Part shown: positions 15,678 through 25,442 of the stretch, piece after piece
Position numbering within the stretch: the first letter of the stretch is position 1
Layout: each line of letters begins with the position of its first letter
Source: Fidelibacterota bacterium
GTDB taxonomy: Bacteria; Fidelibacterota; Marinisomatia; Marinisomatales; UBA1611
Reading direction: 5' to 3'
DNA: 64,000 bases
NCBI GenBank assembly: GCA_016784605.1
Contig: JADHUI010000010.1
Span: 1-64,000, forward strand
Program-made: the position numbers and the translations under genes
Notes under the pieces: model-generated
What the model was told of the DNA's origin: nothing
Seen by the model: only the letters and a program-made list of their open reading frames with translations
Databases searched by the model: none

Positions 15678-18619
15678 TACACACTGATTATATAAGACTC
15701 AACCGCATTATAGCGGCATTAACATTTATTATTTCCTTTTTCGTATATTATGGCACGATGGCTTCAACCGTTTCGTACTGGGATTGTGGAGAATTTATAG
15801 CCACATCCTACACGTTAGGAGTACCCCATCCACCGGGGAGTCCATTCTTTTTATTGTTAGGACGCATATTTTCAATGATTCCTTTTAATCAAGATATTGC
15901 TTTTCGTGTTAACCTTCTTTCTCCACTATCTAGTGCTTTAGCAGTCATGTTATTATATCTTGTTGTGGTTAAAGTGGTTACACATTGGCGAGGTAAAATT
16001 GAGAATTCCACCGATGCAATGATTGCATTTGGTGGAGCAGCTGTGGGTGCGCTTGCTTTTGCATTTACCGATAGTCACTGGTTTAATGCAGTGGAAGCGG
16101 AAGTGTATGCCATAAGTACATTTTTTACAGCAATCGTGGTTTGGTTGATTTTATTATGGAGTGAAAAAGCAGATGAACCAGGGCATGAAAGATACATCTT
16201 AATTATTGCCTATATGATGGGTCTTGCGACAGGACTCCATTTACTCAATTTACTTGCATTGCCCTTTATTGCACTTATCATGTATTTCAGGAAATACACA
16301 TTTGAATGGAAATCATTTATGGCAACGGTTGGTTTAACGGGTTTAACCTTTTTTATTATTCATAATATGATTATTAAAGGACTGCCTAAAATGGCAGCAA
16401 GTGGGTTGGGGATTGGAGGAACAGCCATTATTGTTGGAGCTGTTTTTGCGAGTACAGTATGGGCGGTGATGAATAAACAGCATTTATTATCAGTCGCTCT
16501 TACATCTATGGTGATGATTTTAATTGGTTATTCAACTTATACAACTATTTTTGTACGTTCTAATCAAAACCCAACCATTGATGAAAATGATCCTGAAACG
16601 GTTGAAGCGTTTGTCAGTTATCTTGAACGAGAACAATATGGAAGTGTTGGAACATTTCCAAGACGGTACAAAGGGATTGATCCTATTCACGAAGTGGTTG
16701 GTCGTCCTGAAAATGGTCGAGACTTTTCTCCGAGACAAGAGCGTGAATACATGACTTATAATACGTCAAAACAATGGAATTATTTTTGGAATTACCAAAT
16801 TAAGAAAATGTATAATAGATACTTTTTGTGGCAATTTGCAGGAAAAGGATTATCGGTCAATCCAGGCGTAACCCCCATGGGTGCTAAAAGTAATGAGGAT
16901 GGTGTAGATTGGAATCAATTTGGATTACCTTTAGCTTTTATTCTGGGTTTATTTGGCATGATGTATCACGCCTATAAAGATGAACGAATGGCCTTTTCAG
17001 TCCTGGCCTTATTTGTGATGACAGGGTATGCCATTATTGTTTATTTAAATCAAGATGACCCTCAACCAAGAGAACGAGATTATTCTTATGTTGGCAGTTT
17101 TTATGCGTTTGCTATTTGGATTGGTGTGGGTGCTGCTGGAATTGGTGAAAAGATTTCAGAATATTTTAAAGAAAAAGAATTGGGCAATCGTTTAATTCTA
17201 GGAGCACTTGTAGTCCAATTTTTATTTATTCCGGGTGTTATGCTTAAAGCGAATTATCATTCCCATGATCGTTCAGGGAATTACGTAGCCTGGGATTATA
17301 GTTATAATATTTTACAGTCTGCTGGACCCAATGGAATTATTTTCACCAATGGGGATAATGATACATTTCCTCTTTGGTATTTGCAAGAAGTGGAAAATGT
17401 CCGGACAGATGTGGCTGTGGTTAATTTGAGTTTGTTAAATACGCCTTGGTATATTAAACAAATGAGAGATTCCCGTCCAGATGAAACCAAATTTATTCGT
17501 ATGAGTGATAGTCAAATAGATGCATTAACTGCGAATTTAATGCGGTGGGAAACTCAAAAAATAAAAGTGCCTGTATATAATGATCCTGAAAATAAAGACG
17601 GATATATCGAATGGACGGTTAAGCCGACTTTTGCGGGTCAAGCATTACGTGTTCAAGATATGATGATTCTTCGAATCATTAATGATGCAAGATGGAATGT
17701 GCCCATATATTTTGCTGTAACCGTATCTAATACGAACCGAGTTGGTCTAGACAAGTATATTGATATGCAAGGATTAACATTCCAACTAAAAAGTCATAAA
17801 ACAAACCCAATTGATCTAGAAGAAATGACAAATAACCTTCTCACGGATGTGGGCGCTAAAACTTGGTCTGAAGCATTTGATCAAGCAGACTTTAATCAGA
17901 CAGAAGAGTTAGACTATTTGAATTGGTCTAGAGATTTTCAACAAGGATATATGTTTAGGAACCTCGGCAATGAAGAAGTGTATTTCAATCCGCAAATAAT
18001 TCGCCTTCTCCAAAATTATCGAAGTGCCTATATGCAACTTGCTGTTACTTATTATATGGATTTCCAAACAGAGAAACGTCGAAAGAATCCAAATCAACAA
18101 AAGTTGGAAGAACTTCGAAAAAACACTTTAAATGTTTTGGCTAAGATGCGTAAAAATATTCCTGAAAAAACAATACCTGTTTCATCCAGTGGGCTCTATT
18201 ATCAAGTGGGTCGTATGTATGGTGAAATGGGAGAAAAGGAAGAATTGCGTGCTGTCTTGGATGATTTAATTTCAAGACAAAGTCTTCCTCCACGGGAACG
18301 AGTTGAGTATGGAAATGTTTACATACGAGAGTTGGATGATTCAGAAACAGCCATTCAAATTTTTGAATCCTTACATGCTGAATTTGAACAAATTGAATCA
18401 ATGGTTAGACTCAAAGGGTTCAGTCGGAAAACTGCAACAAAAAAACAATGGTCTCAATGGCAGAAAAGTTATCCTGATATTATATCTTCCTTGGTTTTCG
18501 CTTATAAATCCACAGGGCAAAATGAAGATGCCCAAATGATATTAAATGATTGGATTAAAAAATATCCGGAAGATAAGGCTGCTCAAAAAATGTTGGAAAG
18601 TATTGGAAAAGAAGGATAA
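15674..18619 (+). CDS. DUF2723 family multi-pass membrane protein, possible glycosyltransferase
   Basis: This 981-residue protein carries the N-terminal DUF2723 domain common in Bacteroidetes and relatives. YWDCGEFIATSYTLGVPHPP lies near residues 35-54, with an acidic loop motif after the first membrane helix as in GT-C type transferases. About ten or more membrane segments cover residues 10-290 and 415-520. A soluble part follows (NGDNDTFPLWYLQEVE), and the C-terminus (about 800-980) is helical and TPR-like. The eukaryotic relative TMEM260 is an O-mannosyltransferase, so protein or lipid glycosylation is plausible. The start is a GTG overlapping the previous stop. A glycosyltransferase gene follows. 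Confidence 0.8.
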   Translation: MIHTDYIRLNRIIAALTFIISFFVYYGTMASTVSYWDCGEFIATSYTLGVPHPPGSPFFLLLGRIFSMIPFNQDIAFRVNLLSPLSSALAVMLLYLVVVKVVTHWRGKIENSTDAMIAFGGAAVGALAFAFTDSHWFNAVEAEVYAISTFFTAIVVWLILLWSEKADEPGHERYILIIAYMMGLATGLHLLNLLALPFIALIMYFRKYTFEWKSFMATVGLTGLTFFIIHNMIIKGLPKMAASGLGIGGTAIIVGAVFASTVWAVMNKQHLLSVALTSMVMILIGYSTYTTIFVRSNQNPTIDENDPETVEAFVSYLEREQYGSVGTFPRRYKGIDPIHEVVGRPENGRDFSPRQEREYMTYNTSKQWNYFWNYQIKKMYNRYFLWQFAGKGLSVNPGVTPMGAKSNEDGVDWNQFGLPLAFILGLFGMMYHAYKDERMAFSVLALFVMTGYAIIVYLNQDDPQPRERDYSYVGSFYAFAIWIGVGAAGIGEKISEYFKEKELGNRLILGALVVQFLFIPGVMLKANYHSHDRSGNYVAWDYSYNILQSAGPNGIIFTNGDNDTFPLWYLQEVENVRTDVAVVNLSLLNTPWYIKQMRDSRPDETKFIRMSDSQIDALTANLMRWETQKIKVPVYNDPENKDGYIEWTVKPTFAGQALRVQDMMILRIINDARWNVPIYFAVTVSNTNRVGLDKYIDMQGLTFQLKSHKTNPIDLEEMTNNLLTDVGAKTWSEAFDQADFNQTEELDYLNWSRDFQQGYMFRNLGNEEVYFNPQIIRLLQNYRSAYMQLAVTYYMDFQTEKRRKNPNQQKLEELRKNTLNVLAKMRKNIPEKTIPVSSSGLYYQVGRMYGEMGEKEELRAVLDDLISRQSLPPRERVEYGNVYIRELDDSETAIQIFESLHAEFEQIESMVRLKGFSRKTATKKQWSQWQKSYPDIISSLVFAYKSTGQNEDAQMILNDWIKKYPEDKAAQKMLESIGKEG

Positions 18620-18642
18620 TCCATTCCTAGCTAGAGTGCCCC

Positions 18643-19680
18643 TTGCCTAACACTAATCCAAAAATTAGTATCATTATTCCCCATTGGAATGGGATTGATG
18701 TTTTATCTGAATGTTTGGACAGCTTGAAACAGTCCACTAATGCTTCAATTGAAATTATTGTATCTGATAATGCATCCTCTGATGGATCGCAAGGGTGGAT
18801 AAAATCAAATCACCCTGACATTATATTATTAGAAAATGACCAAAATTACGGTTATGCTGGAGGATGTAATAGAGGCGCAACCATTGCTAAGGGAGATTAT
18901 TTTTTATTTTTAAATAACGATACAATTCAAGATCCCAATTGGATTGATCCTTTAATTTTGCGAATGGACTCGGACAGTACCATTGGGGCTGTTCAGCCGA
19001 AAATATTAAATTATTACAAACGAGACTTATTTGATTATGCAGGAGGATCTGGCGGTTTTATGGATGTCTTAGGTTTCCCATTCGCTCGGGGTCGTGTATT
19101 CTTAAGACAAGAAAAAGATTTAGAACAATATAATGATTCAAGGCAGATATTTTGGGCTTCAGGAACGGCTATTTGTGTTCGTAAAGATGCATTTCATCAA
19201 GCGGGTGGTTTCGAAGAATCTTTTTTTGCTCATATGGAAGAAATAGATTTATGTTGGAAATTCCACTTAATGGGAAAACAGGTTTATGTTGAGCCTAAGT
19301 CCGTTGTATATCATAAAAATGCTGTTTCTCTTCCTATGCAATCTCACCGGAAATATTATTTAAATCATCGGAATTCAATGTTAATGATTCTAGGAAATTA
19401 TACACTTCCGTTGAGCTTATATTTTTTTAGCATTCGGTTTATCTTAGAATGGGTGGCATTTTTATATGCATTTATTAAATTCGATTTCAATCATATGACT
19501 GCTATCCTTAGGTCACTCGTTTGGATTCTGGTTCATCCTCATATTGTTATTAAAAAACGATTGGCTATTTCTCGTTTGAGAAAAGTAAAAGACAAACATA
19601 TTTTAAACAAATTATATCAGGGTAGCTTAGTATTATCCCATTACATATTAGGTAAGAAAAAATATAGTGATTTAAAATGA
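18643..19680 (+). CDS. Family 2 glycosyltransferase
   Basis: This 345-residue GT-A enzyme resembles rhamnosyl and other family 2 transferases. It has KISIIIPHWNGIDVLSECLD at the N-terminus, SDNASSDGS for nucleotide-sugar binding, the metal-binding stretch FLFLNNDT, and HMEEIDLCWKFHLMGK near residue 205. A C-terminal hydrophobic stretch (about 255-300) may anchor it to the membrane. The best start is a TTG at 18643, since no ATG or GTG lies in frame nearby. Donor and acceptor are unknown. The preceding DUF2723 protein suggests joint surface glycan or glycoprotein assembly. Confidence 0.85.
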   Translation: MPNTNPKISIIIPHWNGIDVLSECLDSLKQSTNASIEIIVSDNASSDGSQGWIKSNHPDIILLENDQNYGYAGGCNRGATIAKGDYFLFLNNDTIQDPNWIDPLILRMDSDSTIGAVQPKILNYYKRDLFDYAGGSGGFMDVLGFPFARGRVFLRQEKDLEQYNDSRQIFWASGTAICVRKDAFHQAGGFEESFFAHMEEIDLCWKFHLMGKQVYVEPKSVVYHKNAVSLPMQSHRKYYLNHRNSMLMILGNYTLPLSLYFFSIRFILEWVAFLYAFIKFDFNHMTAILRSLVWILVHPHIVIKKRLAISRLRKVKDKHILNKLYQGSLVLSHYILGKKKYSDLK

Positions 19681-19684
19681 TTGT

Positions 19685-19713
19685 ATTAGAATCAATATGA
19701 AATTGATTCTAAT
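19685..19713. terminator. Perfect 12-bp hairpin between convergent genes
   Basis: ATTAGAATCAAT (19685-19696) and ATTGATTCTAAT (19702-19713) form a perfect stem with a 5-bp loop between two converging genes. It probably terminates both. It overlaps the last codons of the DUF4835 gene on the minus strand. Confidence 0.7.
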
Positions 19714-20546
19714 GCGCTTTGATAAATATCATGTTGATCCGGATCCAGATCTTTCATATCCAATAACAATCCTTTTCGCCCAAGTTTTGCAAAAATATCC
19801 GCTATTGATTCTGCCTGTACTTTCATAAAAAATAACGTATATCGTTCTCGGCCGAAATCACTATAAACCAAATCAAGCCCATCAATCATTTTTTTAAATT
19901 CGATAATGGCTTCTTCCATTAATCCATCTTGATATAACTCTAATCCATAATAAAACGATAATCGAGCCATCCGTAATCCATTGTTGGATGTTAGATCGTC
20001 CACTAGATTTGAACGAGAAGACCAACCCTTTTTTAAAATTGATGTTTGTCCTCGAAAGGATATTTCACGCGAAATTTCAAAATGTTTTGCTCCACCATGA
20101 AGCTCATATGTATCTATTTCTCCGGCTAAAATTAAATGAGTATAAAAGGCTAGAAAGCTAGCCAATGGATCAAATAGGACGGGATCAAAGTAGAGTGAAT
20201 TCCCGGGACTGTAAAAAAATTGAACCCCTTTGTCAAAATAACGTTGGTCAGAACCATTAGAAAAGAGTGCCTGGCAGATATATGTTTTTTGGCCGCTCTT
20301 AAAAGATGTACCTTCAAAAACGAGTTGAATATAAAGTGGGATATCTAAATCATTAAATTCTTCATTCCATTCAGTATTTGAAATGAAACGACGAATATCA
20401 TCTTTCAATTGAAAGACTTCTTGCCTTTCATCGCCTCGAAGAAGTCGATCGTCAAAGGTAACTTGTATATCGCCAAATTGACCATATACTAACGATAATA
20501 GAGTGGCAAAGGGTATATATCTCTTTAAGGATAAGAGTTTCATCAT
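19692..20546 (-). CDS. DUF4835 family exported protein
   Basis: This 284-residue protein has a signal peptide (about residues 1-22, ending in LSLVYGQ). It follows the DUF4835 pattern: an N-terminal beta-rich part with DIQVTFDDRLL and FNDLDIPLYIQLVFEG, a central LASFLAFYTHLILAGEIDTY, and a helical C-terminal region. The family is typical of Bacteroidetes and related phyla and has no established biochemical role. Its last codons lie in the terminator hairpin shared with the convergent glycosyltransferase gene. Confidence 0.75.
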   Translation of the reverse strand: MMKLLSLKRYIPFATLLSLVYGQFGDIQVTFDDRLLRGDERQEVFQLKDDIRRFISNTEWNEEFNDLDIPLYIQLVFEGTSFKSGQKTYICQALFSNGSDQRYFDKGVQFFYSPGNSLYFDPVLFDPLASFLAFYTHLILAGEIDTYELHGGAKHFEISREISFRGQTSILKKGWSSRSNLVDDLTSNNGLRMARLSFYYGLELYQDGLMEEAIIEFKKMIDGLDLVYSDFGRERYTLFFMKVQAESIADIFAKLGRKGLLLDMKDLDPDQHDIYQSALESISY

Positions 20547-20638
20547 TCTAAAATTGCGCCAATGATTTATGACCTACAAGAAAATAATTGATTCGAAGCA
20601 CTGGTTCACATTTCTTTTATTTAGAAGTAATTTTAACA

Positions 20639-22069
20639 ATGACAAATGTCAAAGAATTATTCAGAGGGGAGGAAAGTAAGGCATGTTTGCCCCTTCTCAA
20701 ATTGGCGGGAGAAATTGCATCTTCACTGGATGTGGAAGCCTATGTTGTGGGTGGATTTGTCCGAGACCTAATGATGGGGCGGCCTCTCAATGATATTGAT
20801 ATTATGGTTGTTGGTGATGGTATTGCATATGCAAAAAAGGTATCTCTGGCGCTTGGAATTGGCAAAGTAGTTCCATTCGAAAAATTTGGGACAGCAATTA
20901 TTCCTAGTCAACCGATTCAAATTGAAATAGCGTCTGCTCGAACTGAAAAATATGATGACCATTCTCGGAAACCTAGTCAAATAAAATATACGGATTTAAA
21001 AGGGGATTTAGTTCGGCGAGATTTTACCATTAATGCAATGGCGGTTGATATACGCCCTGATTATTTTGGTGAATTGCATGATCCTTTTGAAGGTATCCTA
21101 GATTTAAGTGCACAAAGGCTTGTAACGCCTTTAGACCCAGATGATACATTTTCGGAAGATCCACTTCGCATGATGCGAGCTGCCTATTTCGCTTCAAAAC
21201 TCGGATTTAATATGGATCTCGAATGTTTTGAATCAATTCAAAGGCAGGCTAAACGTATTGAAATAGTTTCATGGGAGCGAAAAACAACTGAATTACAAAA
21301 AATATTGAAAACAACAAAACCATCTATCGGATTAAATATTCTTCAAAAAACTGGATTGATGGAGTATGTTTTTCCTGAAATTGATAATATGGTTGGCTTG
21401 GATCAAACATCTGAATGGCATCATAAGGATATTTATACTCACACTATGCAAGTGGTGGATAATGCGGCAATTTTAACGGATAAAATGGAAATTCGGTTTG
21501 CTGCATTGGTTCATGATATTGCAAAGCCACATACGCGCCGCATTGACCCCAAGAAGGGGTATACGTTTCATGGACATAGTGAAGTAGGAGCTCGGATATT
21601 AATTAAAGTTGCAAAACGCATGAAACTATCAAACGAGTTACGTGATTATTTAGTCAATTTAACATTGCTTCATTTGCGCCCAATCGCATTAGTTAAAGGG
21701 GAAGTGACTGATTCTGCTGTGAGAAGAGTCATGGTTGCGGCTGGAGATCGTATTGATGATTTGCTCATTTTATGTAGAGCTGATATCACTACAAAAAATC
21801 CAAATAAAGTAAAACGGTATCTCAATAATTTTCAAATCGTTGAATCTAAAATGGCCAACGTGCACGAACGAGATGCTATGAGAGCCTTTCAGTCCCCAAT
21901 TCGAGGAAAAGAAATCATGGACATATGTGGACTCACAGAAGGGAAAGTAGTGGGTAAAATAAAAATGACAATTGAAGAAGCTATTTTGGATGGTGAAATC
22001 GAAAATACCTATCAAGATGCAAAATCTTTTTTGCTTAAAAATAAAAAATCTTTATTAGATAATAATTAA
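20639..22069 (+). CDS. CCA-adding / poly(A) polymerase family nucleotidyltransferase with HD domain
   Basis: This protein of about 476 residues combines a class II tRNA nucleotidyltransferase head with an HD domain. The head shows YVVGGFVRDLMMG, the catalytic DIDIMVVGD and GDLVRRDFTINAMAVDI. RMMRAAYFASKLGF and a neck region follow. The HD domain (about residues 265-370) has HHKDIYTHTMQVVD and FAALVHDIAKP. It probably adds or repairs the CCA end of tRNAs; adding only A residues is possible. The ATG at 20639 (MTNVKELF) is preferred over an upstream TTG that would prepend a poorly conserved hydrophobic stretch. Confidence 0.88.
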   Translation: MTNVKELFRGEESKACLPLLKLAGEIASSLDVEAYVVGGFVRDLMMGRPLNDIDIMVVGDGIAYAKKVSLALGIGKVVPFEKFGTAIIPSQPIQIEIASARTEKYDDHSRKPSQIKYTDLKGDLVRRDFTINAMAVDIRPDYFGELHDPFEGILDLSAQRLVTPLDPDDTFSEDPLRMMRAAYFASKLGFNMDLECFESIQRQAKRIEIVSWERKTTELQKILKTTKPSIGLNILQKTGLMEYVFPEIDNMVGLDQTSEWHHKDIYTHTMQVVDNAAILTDKMEIRFAALVHDIAKPHTRRIDPKKGYTFHGHSEVGARILIKVAKRMKLSNELRDYLVNLTLLHLRPIALVKGEVTDSAVRRVMVAAGDRIDDLLILCRADITTKNPNKVKRYLNNFQIVESKMANVHERDAMRAFQSPIRGKEIMDICGLTEGKVVGKIKMTIEEAILDGEIENTYQDAKSFLLKNKKSLLDNN

Positions 22070-22114
22070 ATGGGAACCAAATATTCATTTGATTGTCTAA
22101 TGAGATTACTCACT

Positions 22115-23458
22115 ATGAACTCATTTAAATATATTACTTTTATTAGTCTCCAAATTATTTTAATTGGACAATCGTTTGGGCAAATAACCTATAACTTAAA
22201 TGAATGTATTGAAATTGCTTTGGAAAGCAAAAAAACGCTTTTTTCAGCTGAATTGGATGTCATCTCCGCTGAAAAAGGAGTTGTCGGGTCAAAAAGTGGT
22301 TATCTCCCATCACTCAATTTGTCAGCATCTACGGGTCGGACTCAATTTCCTGAATTGAATTCTGTGAATTATGATTTAAATAATTTGTCATCAGATACAA
22401 CCCAAATAAATCATACAAATAATATGTCTGCTGGCCTGTCTTTAAACCAAACTATTTATAATGGTGGCCGTACTAGAAATACGGTAAAACAAGCTAAATC
22501 TAACTTAAATATTGCCCAATTGTCCCAGAGACAAACTCGGATACAAGTTATACTAAATGTGGTAAAGTCTTATTATGGTTTATTGCAGGCACAACAGTTG
22601 TTGGATGTGGCCGAAAACAATCTTGACTTATCGAACCAACAAGTATCTCTTGTCCAACAAAAATTTGAATTAGGTGCTGTTCGCAAAACTGATTTATTAA
22701 AGGCAGAAGTGGCAAAAGGGCAAGGGCGCGTAGATGTTTTAAACCGGAAAACTATGTTAGAAAATGCTCGTCGAGAATTATTTAATAATATGGGAATGTT
22801 AGATTTTGGACAATCTATTTCTGCTGTGGCAGAAGAATGGACAGAAGTAATCGTCCCATCCACTTCGGATGCATTGAATTATTTAAAGACAAAAAATCCG
22901 AGTTTATTGACTCAAGAAGCGCGGGTTGTATTAAGTGGGTTACAAATTCAACTCACAAAAGGGTTACGATTGCCATCGGTTGGCGCTTCAGTGAACTATG
23001 GAGCGAATGGGGGAAATAGTGATGAATTATTAGATGCCATCAAAGATGAATGGACGTTGGGAATGAATGTATCTATTTCATTGCCTATATATTCTGGTAA
23101 TAGTTTATCCATTCAGCAGCAACAAGCTAAATTGGCTCAGCAAAAAATTAAAAATGACTATATAACTTATTTAAATGATTTAAAAGTTCAGGTAGAATTC
23201 TTGCGAAAATCATTGATGAATTATAGTGAAATTATTCCAATCAATAAGGAAGTAGTTGTTTCAGCAAACGAAGATTTAAAACTAGTGAAAAAAAGATACA
23301 GTCTAGGCTCAGCATCAATATTGGAAGTATTGGATGCGCAAGTATCCTTAATTAGAACAAAATCAACCTTAATCAACTCGATTCATGAAGCCCGAATTCA
23401 AGAAACAAACTTGAAAGCACTTTTAGGTATATTGGATTTAGATTACAAAGTAGAATAA
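22115..23458 (+). CDS. TolC family outer membrane efflux protein
   Basis: This protein of about 447 residues forms the outer-membrane channel of an efflux system. A signal peptide (MNSFKYITFISLQIILIGQ) precedes two OEP repeats with long helices, such as GGRTRNTVKQAKSNLNIAQL and KKRYSLGSASILEVLDAQVS. The start is set at MNSFKY because it gives a clean signal peptide; an in-frame ATG at 22070 would add 15 residues in front of it. It is followed after 4 bp by a membrane fusion protein and then ABC subunits, forming a complete tripartite system. Confidence 0.92.
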   Translation: MNSFKYITFISLQIILIGQSFGQITYNLNECIEIALESKKTLFSAELDVISAEKGVVGSKSGYLPSLNLSASTGRTQFPELNSVNYDLNNLSSDTTQINHTNNMSAGLSLNQTIYNGGRTRNTVKQAKSNLNIAQLSQRQTRIQVILNVVKSYYGLLQAQQLLDVAENNLDLSNQQVSLVQQKFELGAVRKTDLLKAEVAKGQGRVDVLNRKTMLENARRELFNNMGMLDFGQSISAVAEEWTEVIVPSTSDALNYLKTKNPSLLTQEARVVLSGLQIQLTKGLRLPSVGASVNYGANGGNSDELLDAIKDEWTLGMNVSISLPIYSGNSLSIQQQQAKLAQQKIKNDYITYLNDLKVQVEFLRKSLMNYSEIIPINKEVVVSANEDLKLVKKRYSLGSASILEVLDAQVSLIRTKSTLINSIHEARIQETNLKALLGILDLDYKVE

Positions 23459-23462
23459 ACAT

Positions 23463-24746
23463 ATGTTAAAAAAATTGAAACAAAAGAAAGTTTGGATTCC
23501 ATTAGTCATTTTAATCTTTATAGTAGGGTATTTTATCCAAAATGGGAATAAAAAAGAATTAACGACTGTTCAATATGAATTGGTTGAACGAAGAAATATA
23601 ATTCATAAAGTGAATGCGAATGGAAAGATTCAGCCAGAAGAAGAAGTCCAAATTACATCGACGATTACAGGTTGGATAACACAAATTACAGTCGTGGAAG
23701 GGGATACTGTAAATACGGGGCAACATTTAATAAGTATTGACGAGAAACAATTTAGGGCATCCTACAATCAGGCGGCCTCTCAAGTAAAATCTTCTGGAGC
23801 GAATCTCAAAAAAGTTAAAGCACAAATGGAAAGAACGAATACGCTCTATTCTCAAAAACTAATTTCAAAACAAGAATTGGAACAAGTTGAAGCTGCCTTC
23901 GAATTAGCTCTCAGTCAATTAGAGCAAGCAAAGGCTAGTTTATTTTCACGAGAAGATGAATTGTCAAAAACGCAATTATTAGCTCCTAAATATGGTATTG
24001 TAACAAGTTTAACCAAAGAAGAAGGTGAAATGGCTGTGGGAGGAATGTTCAATCCAGGTGTCCTGATGACGATTGCAGATTTGAGCCGTATGGAAGTATT
24101 AGTTGATGTGAACGAGAATGATGTTGTAACAATTAGTGTGGGCGACACAGCTGAAATTGAAATAGATGCTTTCCCGGATACTGTTTTCTATGGTTATGTA
24201 AGTGAAATTGCACATACCGCCCAAACAATGAATTTGGGAAGCCAAGAACAGGTGACCAATTTTAAAGTGAAGGTAAAAATTCTATCTCCACCCAAAGCTG
24301 TACGACCCGGGATGAGTAGCACAGTAAATATTATCACGGAAAAGAAAAAAAATACAATTTCAATTCCAATTCAATCATTAACTGCCCGACCAAAAAATTA
24401 TAAAAATATAAAAAAAGAAGAGCCCAAAGAAAAGAAATGGGGAAACCGTCGAGGCAATAAAAGTAACAATGAAAAGCTGTCAAATAAGAAAGAGGAACCT
24501 ATAGAAATTGTATTTATTTTGGTCGATACATTTGATGGAAAAGAAGCTAAAGCTGATGAAAAATATGCGGTTGTTCAACCTGTCTCAGTTGGTGTAGATA
24601 GCGAAACACATTATTCTGTTTCATCTGGTGTGAAAGAAGGTCAACTTATTGTTACAGGAAGTTACAAAGCTATCAGTCGAGAGATACAACATGGAACTTT
24701 AGTCTCCATTGATAAACAAGAAGATATGGCTTTCGAAAAGGAATAA
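23463..24746 (+). CDS. MacA-like membrane fusion protein
   Basis: This 427-residue periplasmic adaptor is of the HlyD/MacA type. An N-terminal membrane anchor (about residues 10-26) leads into a lipoyl-like half (VQITSTITGWITQITVVEGD). A long coiled-coil hairpin (about residues 100-165) and the second lipoyl half (LLAPKYGIVTSLTKEEGE) follow. Beta-barrel and membrane-proximal domains end the protein. A Lys/Glu/Asn-rich insert near residues 315-345 is unusual. It links the TolC-like protein upstream with the ABC subunits downstream. Confidence 0.9.
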   Translation: MLKKLKQKKVWIPLVILIFIVGYFIQNGNKKELTTVQYELVERRNIIHKVNANGKIQPEEEVQITSTITGWITQITVVEGDTVNTGQHLISIDEKQFRASYNQAASQVKSSGANLKKVKAQMERTNTLYSQKLISKQELEQVEAAFELALSQLEQAKASLFSREDELSKTQLLAPKYGIVTSLTKEEGEMAVGGMFNPGVLMTIADLSRMEVLVDVNENDVVTISVGDTAEIEIDAFPDTVFYGYVSEIAHTAQTMNLGSQEQVTNFKVKVKILSPPKAVRPGMSSTVNIITEKKKNTISIPIQSLTARPKNYKNIKKEEPKEKKWGNRRGNKSNNEKLSNKKEEPIEIVFILVDTFDGKEAKADEKYAVVQPVSVGVDSETHYSVSSGVKEGQLIVTGSYKAISREIQHGTLVSIDKQEDMAFEKE

Positions 24747-24756
24747 TTGAGTTAGT

Positions 24757-25437
24757 ATGTCCTTAATTTTTCTTAAGAATATTTATAAAATATATAATGT
24801 AGGCGGAGAAGAAGTTCGTGCCTTAGACGGCGTGGATTTAACCATTAAAGAGAATGAATATTTGGCTATTATGGGTCCATCGGGTTCGGGCAAATCAACA
24901 TTAATGAATATGGTAGGTTGCTTGGATACACCTTCTTCAGGTGATTATGAATTTGAAGGTGAAAAAGTTCATAATATGGATGATAATCAATTGGCTTCCA
25001 TCCGGAATCGAAAAATTGGATTTGTATTTCAAACGTTTAATTTATTGCCTAAAGCTACCGCCCAACACAATGTTGAAATTCCTTTAGTTTATGCAAATAT
25101 TAAAAGAGAAAAACGTCTAAAAATGGCGTCAAATGCCTTAGCAAGTGTTGGTTTAGATGATAGAATGCATCATAAGCCAAATGAATTGTCCGGTGGCCAA
25201 CGTCAACGAGTTGCGATTGCTCGAGCACTTGTGAATAATCCATCTTTAATTCTTGCTGATGAACCTACTGGAAATCTTGATTCCAAAAGTGGCCAAGAAA
25301 TCATGAATATATTTGATACATTGCACCAAAATGGCAACACCATTGTTTTGGTCACGCATGAAGATAGTATTGCTTCCCATGCAAATAGAACCATTCGACT
25401 CTTTGATGGGAAAATTATAGAAGATGTAGCAAAATAA
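24757..25437 (+). CDS. MacB/LolD-type ABC transporter ATP-binding protein
   Basis: This 226-residue ATPase powers the efflux or extrusion system encoded around it. Walker A is GPSGSGKST, the signature is [15 protein letters not shown] and Walker B is [12 protein letters not shown], with the H-loop in VLVTHED. It is a stand-alone ATPase, unlike E. coli MacB where ATPase and permease are fused. Two permease genes follow within 6 bp and directly adjacent, so the transporter probably carries a permease heterodimer. Confidence 0.95.
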   Translation: MSLIFLKNIYKIYNVGGEEVRALDGVDLTIKENEYLAIMGPSGSGKSTLMNMVGCLDTPSSGDYEFEGEKVHNMDDNQLASIRNRKIGFVFQTFNLLPKATAQHNVEIPLVYANIKREKRLKMASNALASVGLDDRMHHKPNELSGGQRQRVAIARALVNNPSLILADEPTGNLDSKSGQEIMNIFDTLHQNGNTIVLVTHEDSIASHANRTIRLFDGKIIEDVAK

Positions 25438-25442
25438 GATTT

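Noticed and set aside
15751-15766. Sigma-54 promoter like TGGCAC inside the DUF2723 gene
   Set aside because: The -12 part (TTGC) is missing at the required spacing and the site lies in coding sequence.
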